Shown here: in pieces, positions 1-5,568 of the stretch
How the letters are laid out: each line of letters begins with the position of its first letter
Position numbering within the stretch: position 1 is the stretch's first letter
Assembly (NCBI GenBank): GCA_028691625.1
Contig: JAQUYZ010000095.1
Span: 1-6,560 of the forward strand
Source: Eubacteriales bacterium
GTDB lineage: Bacteria; Bacillota; Clostridia; Peptostreptococcales; Anaerovoracaceae
Reading direction: 5' to 3'
Length of the DNA: 6,560 nt
Notes under the pieces: generated by a model
What the model saw: only the letters and a program-made list of their open reading frames with translations
What the model was told of the DNA's origin: nothing
Database searches by the model: none
Program-made: the position numbers and the translations under genes

Positions 1-368
1 AGCACGCCGACACGGGTGTATTTGATCGTTCCGTCACTATCCTTTACCGGCAGATAGCCGTCGCCGTTGATATATACGTCCAATGCGCGGTCAGTGGTCG
101 CACTGCCTGCACGGGTATTGATGACATCGACGGAATTGACCTTGGCGCCGTAACCCAGCTGAGTCGAGTTGGTTCCCCCTGTGCCGGAAGGCCCCTCTCC
201 CTTTGGTCCGGTGGCGCTGTTGATCGTCTGGTAAAATACGTCGGAAAAAGTGACACGGCTTGATTTAAAGCCATACGTATTAACATTGGCAATATTATTA
301 CCAATTACATTCATCTTTGTCTGGTGTGCAGACAAACCTGAAACTGCGGAATACATTGATCCTATCAT
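1..368 (-). CDS. flgE: Flagellar hook protein FlgE, N-terminal part (cut by window edge)
   Basis: FlgE is the subunit of the hook, the flexible joint outside the cell between rod and filament; it is exported by the flagellar type III apparatus. The first 122 residues are visible. They begin MIGSMYSAVSGL, matching the usual M-x-x-SM(Y/F)S-x-VSGL opening of hook proteins. The flagellar rod/hook N-terminal signature follows at residues 7-37, with GNNIANVNTYGFKSS at 23-37. A Gly/Ser/Thr-rich stretch at about 51-70 leads into the start of the next domain (DVYINGDGYLPV, 97-108; YTRVG, 117-121). The ATG at 368 is preceded by AGAAAGGA at 7 bases, which supports this start over the internal Met5. The gene runs off the left edge, so roughly two thirds or more of the protein is missing. 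The rod proteins FlgF/FlgG share the N-terminal motif, but the Gly/Ser/Thr insert and the position after flgD favour FlgE. Confidence 0.93.
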   Translation of the reverse strand, partial: MIGSMYSAVSGLSAHQTKMNVIGNNIANVNTYGFKSSRVTFSDVFYQTINSATGPKGEGPSGTGGTNSTQLGYGAKVNSVDVINTRAGSATTDRALDVYINGDGYLPVKDSDGTIKYTRVGV

Positions 369-375
369 TTTAAAT

Positions 376-383
376 TCCTTTCT
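376..383 (-). promoter_or_regulatory. Ribosome binding site of flgE
   Basis: AGAAAGGA on the minus strand lies 7 bases before the ATG at 368. It fixes the flgE start ahead of the second Met at codon 5. Confidence 0.75.
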
Positions 384-444
384 GTGCCCGTTGTGCGCTT
401 ATCTGTCGGTCAAAGCTCACATAGCCTCCTGTTTCAAGGTCCAG

Positions 445-855
445 CTATATAAATACGGCACCGTCAATATGAGTGAATATGTTGCTTTTCATTTCATTTT
501 TATCAACTACTGTGATCACGGTTTTGTTCAGGGCATTTACGATAAATGCGTGATCCTCCATCACAATCAGGGCATCCTTGATCCCTTTCTGCTGTGCTCT
601 GTCGCAGGCATCCCCCAAACGGTTCAGATCATTTTCGCTGATCTGGATATTTCTCTCTTCCGTTCTTTGATTTGCATGCTTTGAAAAGGAAATCTTCTGA
701 CTGAGCTGCTCATTTAATATCTCCTGGAAGGATCTGCCGTTGTTGACCCGGCTGTCCGCGCCTCCCGGTTTGCTGCCCGAAGAATTGACCTTTTCAGCCT
801 GTCTTATGATGGCATCCGTCAAATTATACCGATTGCCCATAATTTCATTTGACAT
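445..855 (-). CDS. TIGR02530-type flagellar operon protein, function unknown
   Basis: A 136-residue soluble protein placed between flgD and flgE, where Firmicutes flagellar operons commonly carry this small conserved family (TIGR02530, 'flagellar operon protein'). Its biochemical role is not established. Residues 1-50 are variable and polar, with a Gly/Ser/Asn-rich linker at 24-42. The conserved part starts at FSKHANQRTEERNI (57-70), continues through CDRAQQKGIKDALIV (84-98), and ends with KTVITVVD (111-118) and FTHIDGAVFI (127-136). No signal peptide, membrane segment or catalytic motif is visible. An in-frame GTG at 864 would add three residues, but that codon is part of the Shine-Dalgarno AGAAGGTG. 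The ATG at 855, 6 bases after it, is the sensible start. The start lies 22 bases after the flgD stop, so the two genes are probably co-translated. A hook-assembly role is inferred from position only. Confidence 0.88.
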   Translation of the reverse strand: MSNEIMGNRYNLTDAIIRQAEKVNSSGSKPGGADSRVNNGRSFQEILNEQLSQKISFSKHANQRTEERNIQISENDLNRLGDACDRAQQKGIKDALIVMEDHAFIVNALNKTVITVVDKNEMKSNIFTHIDGAVFI

Positions 856-861
856 TTGAAT

Positions 862-869
862 CACCTTCT
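862..869 (-). promoter_or_regulatory. Ribosome binding site that decides the start of the TIGR02530 gene
   Basis: AGAAGGTG on the minus strand, 6 bases before the ATG at 855. The in-frame GTG at 864-862 is the last three bases of this site and so cannot be the start it serves. Confidence 0.8.
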
Positions 870-877
870 ACTCTTTG

Positions 878-1321
878 TCATTCTACTTTGCTGTTCGGAA
901 TGATGATTTTGGGTTCGTTCACCTGCATCACACTGCTCAGAGAGTAGCTCTGGTCATCCACCACGACCTGGGGACTGCCGTTATAGAAGTTTACACTATC
1001 TACAATGCCCTTGAGGCCTGTGACGGTTCCATCCTCTGCAACCTTTGCTATGGTCACCTCTTTGCCGATCAGGCTTACGCCATAGGAAGTCATCGACAGC
1101 TCGCTCATATCGGTAATCGCCTGCAGCATGGAAAACTGCGCCATTTGCGCCATGTATTCCGAGTCGTCCATCGTATTGTACATATCCTGGTTTTTCAGCT
1201 GAGCAACCAGAAGCTGCAGGAAGTCATCCATTGACAACGTGCCTTTCCCGGTTGAGCCGCTCATGCTGTTTGTGCTGTTCGTTCCGGTTGTTCCATAATT
1301 GTTTATTGCTTCGATTGACAT
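878..1321 (-). CDS. flgD: Flagellar hook assembly/scaffold protein FlgD (short form)
   Basis: FlgD forms the temporary cap at the tip of the growing hook and is needed for FlgE polymerisation outside the cell. The protein has 147 residues. A low-complexity Thr/Ser/Gly/Asn N-terminus (8-28) precedes the family's most conserved block at 31-68, which includes FLQLLVAQLKNQD (34-46) and AQMAQFSMLQ (58-67). The C-terminal part (about 80-135) has SLIGKEVT, a turn around EDGTV, GIVDSVNF, then VVDDQSYSLSSV, as in the FlgD core. Proteobacterial FlgD is about 230 residues, whereas short forms of about 140 residues are normal in Firmicutes, so this is not a truncation. The core block is unusually Met-rich, and the usual NQDPLNPMD reads NQDMYNTMD. 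The ATG at 1321 follows a very strong ribosome site that begins at the fliK stop codon. Confidence 0.95.
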   Translation of the reverse strand: MSIEAINNYGTTGTNSTNSMSGSTGKGTLSMDDFLQLLVAQLKNQDMYNTMDDSEYMAQMAQFSMLQAITDMSELSMTSYGVSLIGKEVTIAKVAEDGTVTGLKGIVDSVNFYNGSPQVVVDDQSYSLSSVMQVNEPKIIIPNSKVE

Positions 1322-1330
1322 TTTCTGTTT

Positions 1331-1340
1331 CCTCCTTTCT
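1331..1340 (-). promoter_or_regulatory. Ribosome binding site of flgD, overlapping the fliK stop
   Basis: AGAAAGGAGG on the minus strand, 9 bases before the flgD ATG. Its first two bases are the last two of the fliK stop TAG (1341-1339). A ribosome terminating on fliK would sit on the flgD initiation region, an arrangement that favours translational coupling. Confidence 0.85.
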
Positions 1341-2898
1341 ATACAGCGTAATTCATTCTGTGGGACTCGTATCGCATAGATTCGATTCGGTTTTGCTGAT
1401 TGGTTTGCGTCTCATCCGGCTGCCGGTCGAAGGTTTCAGTCAGCTTACCGTCATTGAGAATTTGCTGCTGGTACTGCTCCTGCTGCTTTCTCTGCGAGAA
1501 GTCCATTGCCGCATTCCTCGTGTATCCCTGATTCTGGCTGCCGTCCTGCGCCTGTGAATTCATCTGCTGGTTGACCTGAACGCTTTCTACCGTTACATTC
1601 TGCAGTCCCATGCTTGCGATCAGCTTGTCGACCTGACCGGTCAACAGGGCTTGAGTCTTGGTGTTGGCCGCCAGTATGTCGATGATCAGTTTTCCTTCGC
1701 TGAGCTTCAGTTTGATGTCGATTTGCCCCAAATCTTCGGGGTCAAGCTGCATTTTAAATTCTGTCGGCCCGCTTTGTTCCAGCTTTGCAAGGATTTCGTC
1801 TTTGATCTGGCTGTAAGGCTGGCTTGATTCAACCGTTTGGCCTGGCAAGATTGCCTCTGCGGTTTCCCTTGTTCCTGCAGTGCCTTGCATTACATTCTGA
1901 AATCCGATTCGTTCCGGGCCGGCGCCTTTTGGTTCCAACTCCGGTTTTGTTTTCTCAGCAGCATCAGCGGTATCATATGATGCGATTGGGTTGGCGGTTG
2001 TTTTCGTCACATGACTGCCGGCTGCAGTGTTCTGTTTATACTTTCCCGTCTCGGGCACTTCATAATTCTGTGCTGCCATGACTTCCGGCTTCCCGGTCTT
2101 CCCATTCACCGGCTTGTTTTTCTGAATGCTCAGAAGGTCATTCTCCTTTGGGGCAGGCGTTGCGGATTTTTCACTGCCGCCGGTCACGGTTGACGTGGTC
2201 AGGATTGGCGCTTCCGGCTGCTGTGCTGTGTTTCCCTGCCTGGGAACCGCTTTTTCTCTCCCGGCTGCAGACATCTCTGCCGGTTCTGCTTCCATTTCAT
2301 TTGTCGTTGCTGATGTCATTTCCGTGCGGTCTCCCGATGCGGTTTTGAGATCACCCGGAATGTCACTCCGGTGTGGATTCGTTGTTTCAAAATCATTGCC
2401 GGTTTCTTGAACACTGCTGATTCCTGATACCGGTACCTCAGCCGCGGCTCTGACCGGTTGCGGATCAGAGAGATTCTTATCCGGGTTTGCGGTCTGGACC
2501 GGATTGCCGAATCCTGCTATGAAAGCATGGGGCGGTTCGGCCGTCTGCCCATCCCCAGGCGTCGATTCACCGGTTTCTTGCTCCGTGCTCAGGAGTCTGA
2601 TCTTAGCGAAACCCCCTCCTGCAAGCAGCAGTTCTGACAGCGGATTTGCGGTTTCTCCGGGCTTGCCTTGTTTCTTCCCGCTCCCATTCGCTCCTGCAGC
2701 ATCTGTCATTGGATTTTTTGTGTCTGCAGCTTCCTGCATTGGATTTTTTGTCATCATCATTTGAGAGATCAATTGCTGAAACAGAGAGCCTTCCGGGTTT
2801 TCTCCCTGGCTGACTGCCAGCCCGTTTCCATTGCCCGCGGCAGCTGTGGCGCTGATTTCATTTGAAAACAACATTCCTAAGCTATTTTCGATATTCAC
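1339..2898 (-). CDS. fliK: Flagellar hook-length control protein FliK
   Basis: FliK is exported during hook growth, measures hook length and switches the FlhB export gate from hook to filament substrates. From the GTG at 2898 the protein has 519 residues. Residues 1 to about 365 are low-complexity and hydrophilic, rich in Thr/Ala/Glu/Pro/Gly, as expected for the secreted ruler part; I see no cysteine. The conserved C-terminal hook-length-control domain (Flg_hook, PF02120 type) covers about 368-443. It includes FKMQLDPEDLGQIDIKLKL (381-399), the KLIIDI strand (403-408) and the ALLTGQVDKL helix (417-426). A Gln/Asn-rich tail (about 445-505) follows. Starting at the upstream ATG at 2934 would add 12 residues, but those codons contain the perfect Shine-Dalgarno AAAGGAGGTGA, so GTG 2898 is preferred. 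Identity rests on the C-terminal domain and on position after fliJ; the N-terminal part alone would be unrecognisable. Confidence 0.92.
   Translation of the reverse strand: MNIENSLGMLFSNEISATAAAGNGNGLAVSQGENPEGSLFQQLISQMMMTKNPMQEAADTKNPMTDAAGANGSGKKQGKPGETANPLSELLLAGGGFAKIRLLSTEQETGESTPGDGQTAEPPHAFIAGFGNPVQTANPDKNLSDPQPVRAAAEVPVSGISSVQETGNDFETTNPHRSDIPGDLKTASGDRTEMTSATTNEMEAEPAEMSAAGREKAVPRQGNTAQQPEAPILTTSTVTGGSEKSATPAPKENDLLSIQKNKPVNGKTGKPEVMAAQNYEVPETGKYKQNTAAGSHVTKTTANPIASYDTADAAEKTKPELEPKGAGPERIGFQNVMQGTAGTRETAEAILPGQTVESSQPYSQIKDEILAKLEQSGPTEFKMQLDPEDLGQIDIKLKLSEGKLIIDILAANTKTQALLTGQVDKLIASMGLQNVTVESVQVNQQMNSQAQDGSQNQGYTRNAAMDFSQRKQQEQYQQQILNDGKLTETFDRQPDETQTNQQNRIESMRYESHRMNYAV
2692..2751 (-). 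repeat. Two-copy 30-base tandem repeat inside fliK
   Basis: Two adjacent in-frame units, 2751-2722 and 2721-2692 in reading direction, encode TKNPMQEAAD and TKNPMTDAAG (FliK residues 50-69). The first 15 bases of each unit are identical, and 24 of 30 match overall. It looks like a duplication within the flexible ruler region. The 30-base period keeps the frame. Confidence 0.85.
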
Positions 2899-2902
2899 TC
2901 TT

Positions 2903-2913
2903 TCACCTCCTTT
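2903..2913 (-). promoter_or_regulatory. Ribosome binding site that decides the fliK start (GTG 2898)
   Basis: AAAGGAGGTGA on the minus strand is a near-perfect complement of the 16S 3' end. Its GGAGG core lies 7 bases before the GTG at 2898. It falls inside the longer reading frame opened by the ATG at 2934, which argues against that start. Confidence 0.88.
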
Positions 2914-2990
2914 CATTTGTTGATTTTGTACCATACATTGTTCCCGGCCTCTTCCTGTTTGCCTGTGTATGGTTATGAATACGAAATCTG

Positions 2991-3440
2991 CTAAATTGAC
3001 TTTTGAATGACCTTCACAGTTGATACAAATTCCTCCAGCTGCTTTTCGGCAGCCTTCAGGTCTTCCTTTTTATACTCGTCATACCTGGAAGTCTTAAGTT
3101 TCTCCAGAGATTTCGTTTCCAGCTTAAGTTTTTTGATCAATTCGATCTGCCTGTCCAGCTGTGCCTTGATACTCTCGATTGTCTTCTGGACATACAGGAT
3201 TCTTTCCTTGAGATGCTCTGAATAATAGATATACATTCTGCAGGTGGCGGGAGTTGTCTTCTCCAGCATTTTTTCTTCGAATTCTTTTCTGCATTGTTCC
3301 AGCTCTGTTTGAAGCATGCGCAGCTTATGCTGTTCCTCGGAGAGCTGATTGTTCAGCACAGCCAGAGTCATCATTTCGCTGTCCAGCATCTGCCCCTTAT
3401 AGGACAATAGTTTTTCCAATTGGAATTCAAACTTCTTCAT
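2991..3440 (-). CDS. fliJ: Flagellar export protein FliJ
   Basis: FliJ is the small coiled-coil component of the flagellar type III ATPase complex. It inserts into the FliI hexamer much like the gamma subunit of F1-ATPase and contacts the export gate protein FlhA. The 149 residues are almost entirely charged helix with Leu/Ile/Met heptads, roughly 5-60 and 72-142, joined by a short break at about 61-70 (KTTPATCRMY). This is the antiparallel two-helix coiled coil of the family. MKKFEFQLEKLLSYK at the N-terminus and LEKLKTSRYDEYKKED (112-127) near the end are typical of FliJ. Length matches the usual 145-150 residues. The ATG follows GAGGAAG at 7 bases and lies 29 bases after the fliI stop. Sequence is poorly conserved in this family, so position next to fliI carries much of the identification. 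Confidence 0.9.
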   Translation of the reverse strand: MKKFEFQLEKLLSYKGQMLDSEMMTLAVLNNQLSEEQHKLRMLQTELEQCRKEFEEKMLEKTTPATCRMYIYYSEHLKERILYVQKTIESIKAQLDRQIELIKKLKLETKSLEKLKTSRYDEYKKEDLKAAEKQLEEFVSTVKVIQKSI

Positions 3441-3447
3441 GGGTTTG

Positions 3448-3454
3448 CTTCCTC
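3448..3454 (-). promoter_or_regulatory. Ribosome binding site of fliJ
   Basis: GAGGAAG on the minus strand, 7 bases before the fliJ ATG and within the 29-base gap after the fliI stop. Confidence 0.65.
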
Positions 3455-3469
3455 ATTCTTCGATCCCCG

Positions 3470-4774
3470 TTATCCGATTGCTGTCTTCATCAATTCAACG
3501 CTGTCTTCATAGGGGAATTTATCATAAATGTTCTGCTGCAGAAATTCATTGATCCTGTCTATCTTTGAAATTGATTCATCCAGGGCCCTGTTTGTCCCGC
3601 TCTTATATGCACCGATGTTTACCAAATCGTAGTTTGCATCATAGATGGACATCAGATTCCTCATTCTGCCCGCCGCTTCAATCTGATCCTTGTCAGCGAT
3701 ATCATTCATCAGTCTGCTGACGCTCCCCAGCACATCGATGGCGGGGTAATGATTTCGCATCGCTATTTTTCTCGATAAGACGATATGCCCGTCAATGATG
3801 CCTCTTACCGTATCGGAAATCGGCTCGTTCACATCGTCTCCCTCCACCAGCACCGTATAAATTCCTGTGATGGAACCATTTTCAAAATTCCCGGTTCGTT
3901 CCAGGAGCTTCGGCATCATGGAGTAGATGGATGGGGTATATCCTCTTGCCACCGGCGGTTCTCCCGTGGCCAGCCCGATTTCTCTCTGTGCCATCGCAAA
4001 TCTGGTGAGGGAGTCCATCATAAGCAGTACATCCTTGCCTAAATCCTTGAAGTACTCAGCGATGGTGGTTGCCACCATGGCGCACTTCATTCTCTGCATC
4101 GGCGGTTGGTCGGAGGTGGCTACAACGAGGACGGAGCGGGCCAGACCCTCCGGTCCAAGGTCCCGTTCAAGGAATTCCCGGACTTCTCTTCCTCTTTCTC
4201 CGACCAGTGCGATGACATTTACGTCAGTCTTTACATTTCTGGCGATCATACCCATCAAGGTACTTTTTCCGACACCGCTTCCGGCGAAGATCCCCATTCT
4301 CTGTCCCTTTCCTATGGTCAGCAGCCCGTCTATGGGCTTGATCCCAAATTCCAGGATGTTATGGATCCTTGGTCTTGAAAGAGGATTGGAGCTGACGCTC
4401 TGCACCTCGTACTGCAGGTCGCATTCAATCGGGCCGCTGTCATCGATAGGCTCTCCTGCTGCATTGATGACCCTGCCGATCAGATTTTTTGACATGCCGA
4501 TCTTTAATGCGGAATGGGTTGCCTCTACAAGATTTCCCGAGCTGATTCCTTCCGGCTCTTCGTATGGCATGAGCAAAACTTTATTTCCGCGGAAGCCCAC
4601 CACCTCGGCACAGATATAGTTCTTGTTCCCGTGTCCGTATATCTTGCACAGATCCCCGACCTTGCACTCAGGGCCGTTGGATTCGATCATCATTCCGATC
4701 ACCTTGTCGATCTTGCCGAAATACGAATAGGAATCTGCATTTCGAATCAATCTGCAATATTTCCTGGTATCCAT
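3470..4774 (-). CDS. fliI: Flagellum-specific export ATPase FliI
   Basis: FliI is the hexameric cytoplasmic ATPase of flagellar type III export, homologous to the F1 beta subunit. It works with FliH and FliJ to engage and unfold export substrates. The protein has 434 residues, the normal family length. The N-terminal beta-barrel region covers about 1-95. The catalytic domain has Walker A AGSGVGKST (164-172), the catalytic-glutamate segment VGERGREV (191-198, Glu193), and Walker B DVLLMMDSLTR (248-258, Asp254), followed by REIGLATGEPP (264-274). The family signature region reads PSIYSMMPKLLERTG (281-295); SRLMNDIA (353-360) and the C-terminal helical part follow. All expected catalytic residues are present. 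The ATG is preceded by AAAGGAG at 6 bases. The gene lies 50 bases after fliH and 29 before fliJ. Non-flagellar type III ATPases are similar, but the neighbours settle it as FliI. Confidence 0.98.
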   Translation of the reverse strand: MDTRKYCRLIRNADSYSYFGKIDKVIGMMIESNGPECKVGDLCKIYGHGNKNYICAEVVGFRGNKVLLMPYEEPEGISSGNLVEATHSALKIGMSKNLIGRVINAAGEPIDDSGPIECDLQYEVQSVSSNPLSRPRIHNILEFGIKPIDGLLTIGKGQRMGIFAGSGVGKSTLMGMIARNVKTDVNVIALVGERGREVREFLERDLGPEGLARSVLVVATSDQPPMQRMKCAMVATTIAEYFKDLGKDVLLMMDSLTRFAMAQREIGLATGEPPVARGYTPSIYSMMPKLLERTGNFENGSITGIYTVLVEGDDVNEPISDTVRGIIDGHIVLSRKIAMRNHYPAIDVLGSVSRLMNDIADKDQIEAAGRMRNLMSIYDANYDLVNIGAYKSGTNRALDESISKIDRINEFLQQNIYDKFPYEDSVELMKTAIG

Positions 4775-4780
4775 CTAGAG

Positions 4781-4787
4781 CTCCTTT
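4781..4787 (-). promoter_or_regulatory. Ribosome binding site of fliI
   Basis: AAAGGAG on the minus strand, 6 bases before the fliI ATG at 4774, inside the 50-base gap after fliH. Confidence 0.8.
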
Positions 4788-4824
4788 GCAGTATGTTCAA
4801 CGGTTACTACCCATGATCAATTGG

Positions 4825-5568
4825 TTAAAAAGCATGGTCAACGGCCTTTTTCAGCTGTTCCAGCTGAACCGGCACACTCATATCTACGATACCGCCTTCA
4901 TTCTCAGTCATGATCAGGTCGTCTCCCTTGATCAGAACCAGCTTGGAATCCTTTGTCAGATTCCTCATCTTTTTTGCGATGGCCTTATCTATTTGGACAC
5001 CCAGCGTTTTCTGGTATTCCGAAAAATAAATCTTCAGGCTGCCTTCATTCTCCAGGATGATCTCTTCCAGCATCTTCTGAACTGCATTCTCATCTGCCTG
5101 AACGTGCTGTTTCATGATTTTTTTTGCCAGCTCAAATGCGATTTCTATCAGGTCCTTATCGTTTCTTTCCAACGCTGCTCTCTGTTCTGTTTTGAATAAT
5201 TCGATCAGCCGTCTGAGCTCGTGAAGTCCTTCCTCCGCCGCAGTTTCCGAGGCGTTGGCGCCGTCCACCAGACCACGCAGATACCCCTCGTCATATCCCT
5301 TCTTCTCCGCGACGTTCATGACTTCCCTGCTGCTTTTCATCGCGCTCTCCATCAAGGCGTCCGCTCTCAGCTGTGCCTCGTTTTCGATATGTCTGGCCTT
5401 TTTGAGTGCCTGACGAAGGATGGTTTCTTTTTTTTCGTTCACTTCGCCGATACTGGCCCTTTCCATTTCCCGAAGTTCAGCTTCCAGTGGAGAACTGCCG
5501 TTCTCCATGGGCTTCGGCAGCACGTCAGTCAGCATTTTCGCTTTTACAATGCTAGACAATGATATCAT
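4825..5568 (-). CDS. fliH: Flagellar assembly protein FliH (export ATPase regulator)
   Basis: FliH binds FliI as a dimer, restrains its ATPase activity and links the ATPase to the C-ring, acting like the peripheral stalk of F-type ATPases. From the ATG the protein has 247 residues, a normal length. It has a variable N-terminus, then a long charged helical region (about 28-130). Within this lies the family's glycine repeat, GYDEGYLRGLVDG, with Gly at 91, 95, 99 and 103 (three overlapping GxxxG). The C-terminal FliI-binding domain (about 135-245) contains LIEIAFELAKKIM (140-152) and TENEGGIVDMSVPVQLEQLK (221-240), the usual T-x-x-GGI-D...QLEQL end. The start is uncertain. The ATG at 5568 directly abuts GGAAAGG with no spacer, whereas the TTG at 5559 (codon 4, giving MSSIVKAKML) has 9 bases of spacing and a more typical FliH beginning. 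Either start overlaps the fliG stop, by 17 or 8 bases. Confidence 0.93.
   Translation of the reverse strand: MISLSSIVKAKMLTDVLPKPMENGSSPLEAELREMERASIGEVNEKKETILRQALKKARHIENEAQLRADALMESAMKSSREVMNVAEKKGYDEGYLRGLVDGANASETAAEEGLHELRRLIELFKTEQRAALERNDKDLIEIAFELAKKIMKQHVQADENAVQKMLEEIILENEGSLKIYFSEYQKTLGVQIDKAIAKKMRNLTKDSKLVLIKGDDLIMTENEGGIVDMSVPVQLEQLKKAVDHAF

Noticed and set aside
250..684. 144-residue plus-strand open frame across the flgE/TIGR02530 junction
   Set aside because: It overlaps two supported minus-strand genes and has no family resemblance; it is a shadow frame.
856..864. GTG 864 as start of the TIGR02530 gene
   Set aside because: The codon is part of the Shine-Dalgarno AGAAGGTG serving the ATG at 855.
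3927..4619. 230-residue plus-strand open frame opposite fliI
   Set aside because: It lies wholly antisense to a perfectly conserved ATPase gene, shows no recognisable domain, is Ser/Pro/Leu-rich as expected from reversed codons, and has no operon context on that strand.
4775..4824. Possible promoter or terminator in the fliH-fliI gap
   Set aside because: No GC-rich hairpin with a T-run and no convincing -35/-10 pair; only the fliI ribosome site is evident.
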